The notes: generated by a model not told the origin, from the sequence alone. A stretch of 64,000 nucleotides of DNA from JAWWOL01 sp963797535 (GCA_963797535.1 CAWCPQ010000001.1:1302001-1366000); one strand, 5' to 3'. Numbered from the stretch's first letter, positions 16,035 through 25,736 are shown. Numbers and translations: made by a program.

Positions 16035-18167
16035 ATGGCTATTGCACCCACCGACCCGCTCGCGACCGTCGACGAGGCTGCCCTGCGCGCTGAGGCGGAG
16101 GCGTTGCTGCAGGCTCTCGCCGGCCCCGGCACGTCGCTGCGCGAGGACCAGTGGAATGCCGTACGGGCCCTGGTGGTCGAGCGCCGGCCAACCCTGGTCG
16201 TCCAGCGCACCGGGTGGGGCAAGTCCGCGGTCTACTTCGTCGCCACGGCGCTGCTGCGCGCGCGGGGCGCCGGTGCGACCGTGATCGTGTCACCGCTGCT
16301 CGCCCTGATGCGCAACCAGATGGAGGCCGCAGCTCGAGCCGGCATCGTCGGACGGACCATCAACTCGGCCAACATCGACGAGTGGGACGCCGTACGGGCG
16401 GAGGTCACAGCCGGCGAGGTCGATGTCCTGCTGGTCAGCCCGGAGCGGCTGAACAACCCCGACTTCCGCGACACCGTGCTCCCCAGCCTGGCCGCGAGCG
16501 CCGGTCTGGTCGTGATCGATGAGGCCCACTGCGTTAGCGATTGGGGGCACGACTTCCGCCCCGACTACCGCCGCATCCGCAGCCTGCTGGCGGGGTTGCC
16601 TGAGGGCACGCCGGTGCTGGCCACCACGGCGACGGCCAACGCGCGGGTGACCGCCGACGTCGCCGAGCAGCTGGGCTCGTCGGGGACCCTGGTGCTCCGC
16701 GGCAGTCTCGACCGCTCCAGCCTGCGCCTGGGCGTCCTCGAGCTGCCGTCAACCGCCCACCGCTGGGCGTGGCTGGCCGACCACCTCGACGACCTGCCGG
16801 GCTCCGGCATCATCTACACCCTCACCGTCGCTGCCGCCGACGAGGTCACCGGCTTCCTGCGCTCACGCGGGCACAAGGTCGCCGCCTACTCCGGTCGCAC
16901 CGACGACGCCGAGCGGCAGGCCTCCGAGGCCGACCTGCTCGCCAACCGGGTCAAGGCGCTGGTGGCCACCTCGGCGCTCGGCATGGGCTTCGACAAGCCC
17001 GACCTGGGTTTCGTCATCCATGTCGGCGCTCCGCAGTCGCCGATCGCCTACTACCAGCAGGTCGGCCGAGCGGGTCGCGCCGTCGACGACGCGACGGTGG
17101 TGCTGCTGCCCGGTCGTGAGGACGCCGCGATCTGGCGCTACTTCGCGTCGCTGGCCTTTCCCTCGGAGGAGCAGGTGCGCCAGGCCCTCGACGTGCTGAC
17201 CGACGCCGGAAAGCCGATGTCGACCGCAGCCCTGGAGACCAAGGTCGACCTGCGCCGCACCCGGCTCGAGACCATGCTCAAGGTGCTCGACGTCGACGGC
17301 GCTGTGCGTCGCGTCCGCGGCGGCTGGACGGCGACCGGCCAGCCGTGGGCCTACGACGGTGACCGCTACGAGCGAGTTGCGGCGGCGAGAAGCCTTGAGC
17401 AGCAGGCAATGCGGGACTACATCGCAACTGACGGCTGCCGCATGGCGTTCCTGCGCACCCAGCTCGATGACCCGGAGTCGAGTCCCTGTGGCCGGTGTGA
17501 CAACTGTGGGTCGCTGCAGCTGCCGGCCGAGGTCAGCGGCGATGCACTCAACGCTGCCTCGGGACGCCTGGACCAGCCCGGCATCGACGTCGACCCTCGG
17601 CGGATGTGGCCGAGTGGCATGGCCGCGATCGGGGTGCCGGTCTCGGGAAAGATCCCGGCTGAGCTGCAGGCCGAGCCGGGGCGGGCCCTGGCCCGCCTGT
17701 CCGACCCCGGTTGGGGAGACCGCGTGCGCACCACCTTGGCCGCCGAGGACAACCCGGCCCCGGCGGACATGGTCAAGGCGCTGGTGCGGGTGCTGGCAAC
17801 GTGGGGCTGGGACGAGCGGCCGGCAGCCATCGTCTCCATCGCCTCCCGCCGGAAGCCACTGCTGATTGCGTCCGTTGCCGCCGGGCTCGCTGAGATCGGC
17901 CGCCTACCGGTTCTGGGCAACGTGACCCGCCGCGGCGACAGCGACCGCGGCGGCCGGGGCAACAGCGCCCAGCGGCTGCGATCGGTGTGGGGCACGTTCG
18001 AGGTGGGAGATGAGCTGGCCGCGGGACTGGATGCTCTCGAGGGGTCGCCGGTGCTGCTGATCGACGACCTCGTGGACACCGGCTGGACGTTCACGGTGGT
18101 GGCAGCGGTGCTGCGCGAACGCGGCGCGGGTTCCGTGCTCCCGCTAGCCCTCGGGCAGGAGGGCTGA
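16035..18167 (+). CDS. recQ: RecQ-type DNA helicase fused to a phosphoribosyltransferase-like domain
   Basis: 710-aa protein. The helicase core has motif I QRTGWGKSAVYF, motif II VIDEAHCVSDWGHDF, TTATAN (motif III) and YYQQVGRAGR (motif VI). A Cys cluster follows (DGCRMAF then CGRCDNCG) like the RecQ zinc module. Instead of an HRDC domain, roughly residues 530-710 end with SPVLLIDDLVDTGWTFT, the PRPP-binding signature of type I phosphoribosyltransferases. The fusion is also known from other actinobacteria. DNA unwinding in repair is expected; the role of the PRT-like domain is unknown. Confidence 0.92.
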   Translation: MAIAPTDPLATVDEAALRAEAEALLQALAGPGTSLREDQWNAVRALVVERRPTLVVQRTGWGKSAVYFVATALLRARGAGATVIVSPLLALMRNQMEAAARAGIVGRTINSANIDEWDAVRAEVTAGEVDVLLVSPERLNNPDFRDTVLPSLAASAGLVVIDEAHCVSDWGHDFRPDYRRIRSLLAGLPEGTPVLATTATANARVTADVAEQLGSSGTLVLRGSLDRSSLRLGVLELPSTAHRWAWLADHLDDLPGSGIIYTLTVAAADEVTGFLRSRGHKVAAYSGRTDDAERQASEADLLANRVKALVATSALGMGFDKPDLGFVIHVGAPQSPIAYYQQVGRAGRAVDDATVVLLPGREDAAIWRYFASLAFPSEEQVRQALDVLTDAGKPMSTAALETKVDLRRTRLETMLKVLDVDGAVRRVRGGWTATGQPWAYDGDRYERVAAARSLEQQAMRDYIATDGCRMAFLRTQLDDPESSPCGRCDNCGSLQLPAEVSGDALNAASGRLDQPGIDVDPRRMWPSGMAAIGVPVSGKIPAELQAEPGRALARLSDPGWGDRVRTTLAAEDNPAPADMVKALVRVLATWGWDERPAAIVSIASRRKPLLIASVAAGLAEIGRLPVLGNVTRRGDSDRGGRGNSAQRLRSVWGTFEVGDELAAGLDALEGSPVLLIDDLVDTGWTFTVVAAVLRERGAGSVLPLALGQEG

Positions 18168-18232
18168 TGGCAGCGGCAGCAGCCCGCAGCACCGGCTCGT
18201 GAGCGTTCCCGCCCGGTCGACGACGGCGTTGC

Positions 18233-18272
18233 GCGGTAACTGTTCCACCGGATCCGGGGGAACAGTTACCGC
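18233..18272. terminator. 14-bp perfect hairpin with palindromic loop after recQ
   Basis: GCGGTAACTGTTCC (18233-18246) pairs perfectly with GGAACAGTTACCGC (18259-18272). The 12-base loop contains the perfect palindrome CCGGATCCGG. It lies between convergent recQ and the isochorismatase-like gene and could terminate both. The nested symmetry is stronger than termination requires. Confidence 0.65.
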
Positions 18273-18305
18273 ACAAGGCGCAGGACGGCCCTGGGGCCGG
18301 CCGAC

Positions 18306-18911
18306 TCAGCCGAGCGCCTCGATGAACTCCGACGAGGACATCGGCTGGGAGAACATCGGGTAGTCGTACTGCAGCGCGTTGTCGTGCTCCTCGATCGAGG
18401 TCGCCGCCACGCAGTCGTTCAGCGTGATGACGTGGTAGCCGTTCTCGTAGCCACTGCGCATCGTGGACTCGACGCAGCAGTTGGTGAGGAAGCCGCCGAG
18501 CACGAGCGTCGTGATCCCCTTGCTGCGCAGGATGAAGTCGAGGTTGGTGCTCGCGAAGGTGTCGAGGCCGCGCTTGCCCTCGATGACGATGTCGCCCTCC
18601 TGTGGCGCCAGCTCGTCAGTGATCGCTGCGCCCCACGAGCCCTTGACGAAAGCGTTGCCGTCGACAACACCCTTGAGGATGCCGTACGGGTGCTTGCTCA
18701 GCTCGTTGTAGCCGGCGGCGAACGTGATCGGCGCGTGCATGACGGTCGCGCCGGCGGCCCTGGCGGTCTCGGCCACCCGGCGGGTGTTGGCGATCATGTC
18801 GGTCTTGTCCATGACCTCGGCCACCGCGCCGTGCAGCACACCACCTTCGGTGGTGAAGTCGTTCTGGTACTCGATGAGTACGACAGCGGTCCTGCTCGGG
18901 TCGATCGACAT
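18306..18911 (-). CDS. Cysteine hydrolase, isochorismatase-like fold
   Basis: 201-aa protein with the family catalytic triad: Asp in VLIEYQNDFTTEGG, Lys in IEGKRGLDTFAST and Cys in LGGFLTNCCVESTMRSG. Such enzymes hydrolyse amides (nicotinamidase, N-carbamoylsarcosine amidase) or vinyl ethers (isochorismatase); the substrate cannot be assigned. The ATG at 18911 begins the canonical first strand, so longer frames upstream are not needed. Confidence 0.85.
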   Translation of the reverse strand: MSIDPSRTAVVLIEYQNDFTTEGGVLHGAVAEVMDKTDMIANTRRVAETARAAGATVMHAPITFAAGYNELSKHPYGILKGVVDGNAFVKGSWGAAITDELAPQEGDIVIEGKRGLDTFASTNLDFILRSKGITTLVLGGFLTNCCVESTMRSGYENGYHVITLNDCVAATSIEEHDNALQYDYPMFSQPMSSSEFIEALG

Positions 18912-18995
18912 GGACGGTTCCCTTCCTCGAGGCAACGTGGATCCTGCTGCCGAGGCTGCCACCATTAGCGGCCGCCCACAAGCCCGGTCCCGCCG

Positions 18996-21900
18996 TCAGG
19001 CCGACGTCTCCAGCAGCCCCTCGCGGTAGGCAACCGCAGCGGCCTCGGTACGACTGGCAACGCCCAGCTTGGCCATCAGGTTGGACACGTGGACGCTGGC
19101 GGTCTTGTCGGTGATGTAGAGCGCGGCGCCGATCTGACGGTTGGTGCGGCCTTCGGCGACCAGGCGCAGGACCTCGAGCTCGCGAGCGGTGAGAACCACG
19201 TTGCGGACAGGGGTGACCGAGCCGGACTGGTCGGCAACCGCCAGCCTGGCCCGCCGGCGCAGGTCCTCCAGCGCCCTCAGCAGCGGTGCGGCACCGAGCC
19301 GGGTCGCGACCTCGACCGCCAGCCGCCACTGCTCGACTGCTTCGTCACGACGCCCGGCGCCCATCAGTGCCTCGGCCAGCCGCCACCGGCAGCGAGCCGT
19401 CTCGTACACGTCGGACTCGGCGCCGAACGTGAACGCCTCCAGTGCCACCTGCCACAGAGCCGGGTCGTTGTCCCCGGTCAGCCTGCCCCACTCCGCATCC
19501 ACCCTGGCGGCCCACGCGCGCGCCTCGACGCCCGGTTTCCCCGACCGCCCACGCCCGGCGGCCATGGCCACCGCAGCGCTGTCGACCAGGACCCGGCCCA
19601 CCTCGACCGCGTCGTTGACGGTGGTGTGGTCGCCCGTCGCGCGCGCCAGCGCCGCACGGTCTGCCTCGGCCGTCAGCCCGAGCGCCGAGTGCCGGACGAC
19701 GGCCATCGACTCGGCGCCCCAGCTGTTCAGCATCAGCCCGGTCGAGAGCTCGTTCAGCTCGCGAGCCAGATCGAGATCGCCCTGCCAGGTGGCGAGCTCG
19801 ACCCCGAGGCAGCCGGCCAGGTGGGCCAGCAGCGTGTCCTCACGCCAGAACGGTCGCACCCTGGCCAGCTGACTGATCGCGCGCGGATCTCCCCGCGCCA
19901 CCATGTGCTGGGCGCTGAACGTGACGATGAAGGCCGATGAGACCCCGCTCACCCGCTCGCTGTGGGCGGTCAGCTCCGCGGCGGCGTCCCACTCGCCGCG
20001 CATGAACAGGCAGGTGTAGATGTAGTGCCGCAGCTGCATGCCCCAGCCGGTGAAGCCGAGCCCGTGCTGCTCGGCGAAGGCCAGGGCCGCCCGCGCCCTG
20101 CGCAGCGACAGCTCGAGGCGCCCCTTGTCCATCGGGCCGGTGACCAGGTTGTGCAGCACGCGCAGCTGCACCACCGCGTCGCCGCTGCGTCGGGCAACGA
20201 CCAGCGACTCCTCGAGCAGGACCTCGCTGCGGGCCGAGTCGCCGCCGCGCTCGGCCAGCATCGCCAGCGTGGTCAATGCCTCCGCCTCGTCGGCGGAGCT
20301 GTCGACCATGCGAGCGCACTCCAGCGCCTCCAACGCGATCTGGCCCGCCGCAGGGTAGTCGTTGATGTTCAGCAGGGTCCGCGCGTAGCCAGCGGTCACG
20401 GTCGCACGCAGCGTGGTCGGGGGTTCTGCTGGCACCAGTCGTACGGACTCGGCGCCGATCAAGCCGGCCTCGGGCTCGTCAAACTCGAGCAGGTAGTAGG
20501 ACAGCCGCTCGTAGACCCTGGCCAGCGCGAGCGGCTCGGTCTCGACGCTGATCGAAGCCGCGCTGCTCCTGGCCAGAGCCACCGCCCTGGCGAACTCGCC
20601 GCTGTTGGACGCGGCCTCGGCCGCGCGCAGCCCGATCACCCACAGCGGCTTGCCGACCAGGGCCTCGGCATCAGGGACCCGGTCCCACAGCGCGAGTGCC
20701 TGTTCGAGATGACGCAGCGACTCGGCCGGCGCACCCACCGAGTCGGCCTCGGCCGCCGCCTGGTCCAGGGCCTTGAGCGCCGTGGCGAGGTCGTGGCTGG
20801 CCAGGCTGTGGTAGGCAAGGTCGGCCGCTGAACCGCGCCCCCACGGCTGGTCGTCGCGGCTGAGCAGCTCGACGTAGACCCCGTGCAGGCGGGTCCGCTC
20901 CCCCGGCAGCAGGTCGTTGTAGATCGCCTCCTGCAGCAGGGCGTGCCGGAACACGTATCCGCCCTGGTCGTCGGTGAACAACAGCTGGCGGCTGACCGCC
21001 TCGCGCAGCGCCTCCTCGAGGGCGTCGTCGTCGAGCCCCGACGCCGCGGCCAGCAGCTGGTGGTCGACCCGGCGTCCGGCCACGCTCGCCACCCGCAACG
21101 CCTGCTTGCCGGCCCGGTCGAGCTGCTCGACCCGGCCGAGCAGGACATCCGCGATGCCCCACGGCATGTCGGTGATGCAGTCGGCGGACGCGGCGAGCAG
21201 CTCCTCGGCGAAGTAGGCGTTGCCCTCAGCGCGTACGAGCAGGGTGGCGAGGGTGGTGTCGGAGACCGGGGCATCGGACGCGGCGGCCAGCAGGGCCGCG
21301 ATCTCGCTGTCGTCCAGACGCGGCAGGTCGATCCGCTCGACGCCGGGCACCCTGGACAGCTCGGCGAGTACGGGTCGAAGCGCGTGCCGGCGGTGCAGGT
21401 CGTCGCTGCGGTAGCTGGCGACGATGGCGATGGCCTCCTGGCGCAGCGTGCGGCTCAGGAACGTCAGCAGGTCGCGGGTGGAACGGTCGGCCCAGTGCAG
21501 GTCCTCGAGCACGAGCAGCACCGGCGACTGGGCAGAGAGCTGGGCGAGGACGGAGAGCACGGCGCTGAACAACGGCAGCTGGCCGCTGTCGCGCGCGGTG
21601 TCGTCGGGGACAGCACCGAGGGAGAGCAGCCGAGCGAGGGCCGGCCGCTCGGCGATGGCCTCACGCATCGTCTCGCGCAGCCGGCCCGTCCGTAGCCATG
21701 ACCGAGCCGAGCGCATCGACGAACGGGAGGTAGGGCAGACCGCCACCGCCGAGGTCGACGCACTGACCGCACATGACCAGGAAACCGCGGTCCGTCGCCC
21801 TGGCCGCGAGCTCGGTCAGCACCCTGGTCTTGCCGATGCCGGCGTCGCCGGCCAGCAGCCCGACCGCGGGGCGCCCTGCGGAGGCTTCGTCCAAGAGCAG

Positions 21901-22047
21901 CCCTAGCCGGGCCAGCTCGACCTTGCGGCCGACCAGCTCGGGGGCTGCCCCACGACGGCTCATACGCTCGATCGTGCCACCATCGTCGGACAGAACCGTC
22001 ATCGGTCGCCCGACCAATGCGTCGATCGTGGTTTGGCGGCTCGTCAC
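18996..22047 (-). pseudogene. LAL-type LuxR regulator with AAA ATPase domain, frameshifted
   Basis: Large ATP-binding LuxR regulator of about 1016 residues. The N-terminal part, starting GTG 22047, has Walker A LLAGDAGIGKTRVLTE and ends in frame at DALGSVMATDG. After one surplus base in GGGCC (21683-21687) the sequence continues in another frame as RLRETMREAIAERPALARLL, with Walker B LLVLEDLHWAD, a TPR-like middle and a C-terminal LuxR helix-turn-helix (LTARELEVLRLVAEGRTNRQIG). Deleting that base restores a complete protein, so this is either a recent break or a sequencing error. The start overlaps the stop of the small gene at 22044 as GTGA. Confidence 0.85.
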
Positions 22048-22241
22048 ACGTAGGTCTCCGGCCGCGAAGCCGGCGGGTCGGCGACAGCTGCGAGCTGGTC
22101 CTCGAACCGGCTCAGGTCGATCACCTGGTCGGCCTCAGCCCTGGCCAGCGCCTTGCGGCGGCGACGGCTGGCGGATCGGTGCAGATCCTCGACTCGGGCG
22201 GTTGCCAAAGCCTGGAGTGTGTAGACAGGCATCCCGGTCAT
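22044..22241 (-). CDS. Small protein upstream of the LAL regulator
   Basis: 65-aa protein of unknown function. It begins MTGMPVYTLQALATARVED, has a basic middle (RSASRRRRKALARAEAD) and a Ser/Pro-rich end. ATG at 22241 is preferred over the upstream starts because GAGGAGA stands just ahead of it. The stop overlaps the start of the LAL regulator, so the two are probably translated together. A GAATC/GATTC dyad (22265-22276) lies in the leader. Confidence 0.6.
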   Translation of the reverse strand: MTGMPVYTLQALATARVEDLHRSASRRRRKALARAEADQVIDLSRFEDQLAAVADPPASRPETYV

Positions 22242-22264
22242 GATGTCTCCTCGATTCGGGTTCT

Positions 22265-22276
22265 GAATCGAGATTC
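22265..22276. promoter_or_regulatory. Short dyad upstream of the small gene/LAL regulator operon
   Basis: GAATCGAGATTC is a perfect GAATC/GATTC dyad with a two-base spacer, 24 bases upstream of the start codon at 22241. A related GATTC occurs at 22252-22256. A candidate operator only. Confidence 0.3.
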
Positions 22277-22359
22277 GGTCTAAGGCGGGGTCAGGGGCAT
22301 CGGTCATCTGCCGCATCTATGGCCGTGCGGAGCCTTAGATCGCCGTACCGACGCCTTAG

Positions 22360-22812
22360 TCAGCGGTGGGCACGGCCGCTGCTGAGCAGCTCGACACCCT
22401 GCGCGACTCTCCGGTCACGCGTCTCCTGCGTCTTCGCCCCGGTGACCCACAGCAGGTAGGACTGCTTGTTGCTGAACGACAGGCCGTCGAAGAAGGCGCG
22501 CGCCTTGGCATCGGCGTCGAGCGCCGCCGCAAAGTCCTCCGGTACGACGGCCTCGCGCGGCGCCGTGTCGAGGGTGACCTCGACCTCCACCTCGTCGCCA
22601 GCGGCGGCCCCGGCGCCGGCCCGGTTCTCGGCGCTGAGCGAGATCCGGAAGCCACCGTCGTACGGGGCGATGGAGCTGCGGTAGGTGTAGCCGTTGAGCG
22701 TCACGTTGACGGCCGGGCGCTTGCCGCCGCCGAGGCTGGTCACGACCTCCTCGGGCACGGGGATGCCGGTCGCGGTCTTGCCAGCAGCCAGGATCACCGT
22801 AACGAACTTCAT
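22360..22812 (-). CDS. DUF1905/YdeI-type protein
   Basis: 150-aa cytoplasmic protein. The N-terminal half is a DUF1905 beta-barrel (TGIPVPEEVVTSLGGGKRP, VNVTLNGYTYRSSIAPYDGG, DEVEVEVTLDTAPRE). The C-terminal part is the bacteriocin-protection YdeI/OmpD-associated helical domain (AFFDGLSFSNKQSYLLWVTG, TRDRRVAQGVELLSSG). The molecular function of the family is not established. ATG at 22812 is the first start consistent with the fold. Confidence 0.8.
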   Translation of the reverse strand: MKFVTVILAAGKTATGIPVPEEVVTSLGGGKRPAVNVTLNGYTYRSSIAPYDGGFRISLSAENRAGAGAAAGDEVEVEVTLDTAPREAVVPEDFAAALDADAKARAFFDGLSFSNKQSYLLWVTGAKTQETRDRRVAQGVELLSSGRAHR

Positions 22813-22863
22813 GTTCGGCAGTATGCCCTCTCCGAGAGTTAGCCTGATCCCCGAGGAGGCCCC

Positions 22864-23535
22864 GTGACCGCACTGCTGCGCACCCGACGAGCGCTCGCCG
22901 TGGGCGGCCTGGTGCTGACCACCCAGCTGATCGGCGCCCTGCCGGCCCAAGCCAGCGGGCTGCCGGCGTTCCGGCACTCGTGGACCAGGATCACGCCGGC
23001 GCTGGCGGCTCGGATGACGCACTCGTGGCGGCCGGGCTGCCCCGTACCCCTGTCGAGCCTTCGCTACGTCCATGTGTCGTTCGTCGGCTTCGACGGCAAG
23101 GCTCACCCGGGCGAGATCGTGGTCAACGCCAAGGTGCTGACGGCCGTGGTGGGCGAGTTCCGTGCGCTCTACGCCCAGCGGTTCCGCATCCACCGGATGC
23201 ACATCGTCGACTACTACCTCGGCACCGACGAGGTCTCCATGAGCCACGACAACACCTCGTCGTTCAACTGCCGCCCGGTCGCGGGGTCGTCGAGCTGGTC
23301 GATGCACGCCTACGGCGAGGCGATCGACCTGAACCCGGTCGAGAATCCGTCGCTGCTGGACCACAACCCGCACAAGGCCGACCCGCCTGCCGGTCAGGCC
23401 TACCTCAACCGCAGCCCGGTCCGGCCCGGCATGGTGACCGCGAGCACCCGTGCCGTCTTTGCCGCGTACGGCTGGGGCTGGGGCGGGCACTGGAGCGACC
23501 GCGACCTGATGCACTTCTCGTCGAACGGGCGCTAG
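22864..23535 (+). CDS. Secreted M15-family D-Ala-D-Ala peptidase-like protein
   Basis: 223-aa exported protein with an N-terminal signal peptide (RALAVGGLVLTTQLIGALPAQA). The metallopeptidase M15 pattern is present: SWSMHAYGEAIDLNP provides the SxHxxGxAxD zinc site and DLMHFS the last His. Zinc M15 enzymes trim peptidoglycan stem peptides, so it probably acts in the cell wall. GTG at 22864 follows GAGGAGG closely. The stop overlaps the stop of the convergent hemerythrin gene by four bases. Confidence 0.85.
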   Translation: MTALLRTRRALAVGGLVLTTQLIGALPAQASGLPAFRHSWTRITPALAARMTHSWRPGCPVPLSSLRYVHVSFVGFDGKAHPGEIVVNAKVLTAVVGEFRALYAQRFRIHRMHIVDYYLGTDEVSMSHDNTSSFNCRPVAGSSSWSMHAYGEAIDLNPVENPSLLDHNPHKADPPAGQAYLNRSPVRPGMVTASTRAVFAAYGWGWGGHWSDRDLMHFSSNGR

Positions 23536-24110
23536 CCGAGCGCTTTCAGCAGCTCGGCCTTGGTCATGCCCGACCGGCCCTCGACGTCCAGCGCCTGAGC
23601 CCTGGTCTGCAGCTGCTCGGCCGTGAGGTCCACCACGTCCGGCGTCGGAAAGGGCCCGTACCCGCCCTTGACCCGCTCCTGCTCCTTGGCCGCGGCGAAC
23701 GCCCGGCCCACCTCGTCGAGCTCGGCGCTGTCCACCGCGTCGGCGTACTCGGGCAGGATGTCCTGCTCCTCTTCCTCGATGTGGTGCCGCAGCTCGCCGA
23801 TCATCGCCGCGATCACGCCGTCGGCGCCGGGCTCGTCGGCCGGCTGGGCGAGCAGCTGCTCCATCATCGCCGCGACGTGGTGGTGCTCGGCCGCGCCATC
23901 CTTGGTCTCCTCGGCCTCCTTGGGCACGGCCTTGTCGATGGCCGGGTAGACGACCAACTCCTCGGCGTTGGAGTGCGGAGTGAGCAGACCGTCAAGCTTC
24001 TTCAGCAGCGCGTGCGCCTGCGACGGGGTGATGTCCTCGGCCTCGAGCTTGGTGAAGAACCACTCGAACGTGACGTGGTCGTTCTTGATCAGGGTGACGA
24101 CGTTGTCCAT
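23532..24110 (-). CDS. Hemerythrin-like HHE protein with Rho-N/SAP-like tail
   Basis: 192-aa protein. Residues about 1-145 form the four-helix diiron hemerythrin domain with the expected His/Glu ligands: IKNDHVTFEWFF, LLTPHSNAEELVVYP, AEHHHVAAMM and ELRHHIEEEEQDILPEY. The last 30 residues (LTAEQLQTRAQALDVEG, then TKAELLKAL) look like the small helical Rho N-terminal/SAP nucleic-acid-binding fold. Likely a sensor or store for O2, NO or iron. A strong GAGGAAGAGGG precedes the ATG. Confidence 0.85.
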   Translation of the reverse strand: MDNVVTLIKNDHVTFEWFFTKLEAEDITPSQAHALLKKLDGLLTPHSNAEELVVYPAIDKAVPKEAEETKDGAAEHHHVAAMMEQLLAQPADEPGADGVIAAMIGELRHHIEEEEQDILPEYADAVDSAELDEVGRAFAAAKEQERVKGGYGPFPTPDVVDLTAEQLQTRAQALDVEGRSGMTKAELLKALG

Positions 24111-24154
24111 GAACCCTCTTCCTCGGTGACGGTGCCGACGAGTTACCCCGCCAC

Positions 24155-24175
24155 GGCTCGGCCAACCGCCGAGCC
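24155..24175 (-). terminator. Hairpin directly after moaA
   Basis: GGCTCGG (24155-24161) pairs with CCGAGCC (24169-24175) around a seven-base loop. It starts immediately after the moaA stop codon. No T-tract. Confidence 0.5.
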
Positions 24176-25193
24176 TCAGCCGCCGAGGTAGGACATCTCG
24201 ACTCGGTGCAGCTCGTGGGTGCCAGCGCTGCGCAGCTCGGAGTAGCGGTCGCTGCGGGCGCGCCAGACACCCGCGAGGAACTCGTGCACCTCGTCATCGG
24301 AGGCGCCGGAGCGCAGCACTGCGCGCACGTCTTTGCCGGCGCCAGCGAACAAGCAGGTGTAGACCTCGCCGACCGCCGTCAACCGGGCTCGCGAGCAGGA
24401 GCCGCAGAAGGGCTCGGAGACCGATGTGACGAAGCCGACTTCGCCTGCCCCGTCGGCAAACCGGTAGCGGCGGGCTACCTCGCCGGGATAGTCCGGGTCG
24501 ACAGGGACAAGGGGCCAACGGGCGTCGATGCGGTCGCGAAGCTCACGCGCGGGGACGACCTCGTCGAGGCGCCAGCCGTTGGTGTTGCCGACGTCCATGT
24601 ACTCGATGAACCGCACGACATGCCCCTGTGTACGGGCAAAGTCGACCAGATCGAGCACCCCCGCGTCGTTGACCGCGCGTTGCACGACGGCGTTCAGCTT
24701 GATCCGCTCGAAGCCGGCCCCCTTGGCGACCGCGATGCCGTCGAGCACCTGACTCAGCGGGATCACAGTGTCGGACATCTGCGGTGAAGACGTCGGGGTC
24801 CACCGAGTCGAGGCTCACGGTGATGCGGTGCAGACCGGCCCGGCGCAAGGCCTCGGCGTGCGTGGCGAGCAACGCGCCGTTGGTGGTCATGGCAAGGTCG
24901 TCGACCCCGTCGATCGAGGCGAGGTCCCGTACCAAGTGGTCCAGATCGCGGCGCAACAGCGGTTCGCCGCCGGTCAGCCGGACCTTACGGACACCCAAGG
25001 AGGTCATCAACCGTACGACCCGGCTGATCTCCTCGAAGCTGAGCAGCTCCTCGCGCGGGACGAAGGCAAAGCCGGTACCGAAGACTTCGCGCGGCATGCA
25101 GTAGTGGCAGCGGAAGTTGCACCGGTCGGTCACCGAGACCCGCAGGTCGTGCAGGGGGCGGCCGAGACGGTCGCGCTCGGGTCCGGTGGTCAT
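24176..25193 (-). pseudogene. moaA: GTP 3',8-cyclase MoaA, frameshifted
   Basis: Radical-SAM enzyme for the first step of molybdenum cofactor synthesis. The N-terminal half from ATG 25193 has the SAM cluster motif CNFRCHYC (Cys25, 29, 32), VRLTGGEPLLRRD and ITVSLDSVDPDVFTA. One surplus base at 24779-24780 then shifts the frame; the rest continues as MSDTVIPLSQVLDGIAVAKG to the second cluster PFCGSCSRARLT with Cys in EVYTCLF. Both cluster sites and the C-terminal GG are preserved, so a single correction restores a full-length protein of about 338 aa. True loss or sequencing error cannot be separated here. Confidence 0.9.
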
Positions 25194-25238
25194 GTGTCCA
25201 CGGTACGGGGCGTGTGCGGTCGGCGCCTCACGGGCACA

Positions 25239-25736
25239 GTGACCGACATGACCGACATGATCGATCCGGCCCGCGCCCTGCGTTCTCCCCTGACCATTGC
25301 GGCGGTCGCCGTCACGACTGCCGCCTCGCTCGGCGCGGTCGCTGTCGACACCTCGTCGACCTGGTACCGCCGACTTCGCAAACCGTCGTGGCAACCACCG
25401 GCCGCCGCGTTTGGGCCGGTCTGGACCGGGCTGTACGCGTCGATGGCCTATGCGGGCGCGCGGGCCTGGCGTGAGGCCGAGCCGGCGGACCGGCGCAAGC
25501 TGGCCCTGATCGGTGGGGTCAACTTGGCGCTCAATGCCGGCTGGAACGTCGCGTTCTTCCGCGCACACAAGCCCACCGCTGCCGTCGCGACCATCGTGGC
25601 GCTGGAGTCGACCACGCTGGCCTTCATGGCGACCGCGGGCCGGCGCAGCCCGGTTGCGGCCGCGATCTTGATCCCGTACACGGTCTGGACCGGCTATGCG
25701 ACCGCCCTCAACGTGGCAATCGCCCGCCGCAACTGA
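25239..25736 (+). CDS. tspO: TspO/MBR family tryptophan-rich sensory protein
   Basis: 165-aa membrane protein with five hydrophobic segments and the family aromatic pattern TWYRRLRKPSWQPPAAAFGP then VWTGLYASMAYAGARAW, NLALNAGWNVAFFR and YTVWTGYATALN. TspO proteins bind tetrapyrroles and act in oxidative-stress or porphyrin handling. The start is one of three in-frame codons (GTG 25239, ATG 25248, ATG 25257) without a clear ribosome site. It diverges from moaA 45 bases away. Confidence 0.85.
   Translation: MTDMTDMIDPARALRSPLTIAAVAVTTAASLGAVAVDTSSTWYRRLRKPSWQPPAAAFGPVWTGLYASMAYAGARAWREAEPADRRKLALIGGVNLALNAGWNVAFFRAHKPTAAVATIVALESTTLAFMATAGRRSPVAAAILIPYTVWTGYATALNVAIARRN

Noticed and set aside
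24770..24790. Programmed ribosomal frameshift in moaA
   Set aside because: There is no slippery heptamer or pseudoknot, and MoaA is not known to use recoding; a simple insertion explains it. The same applies to the other six shifts.
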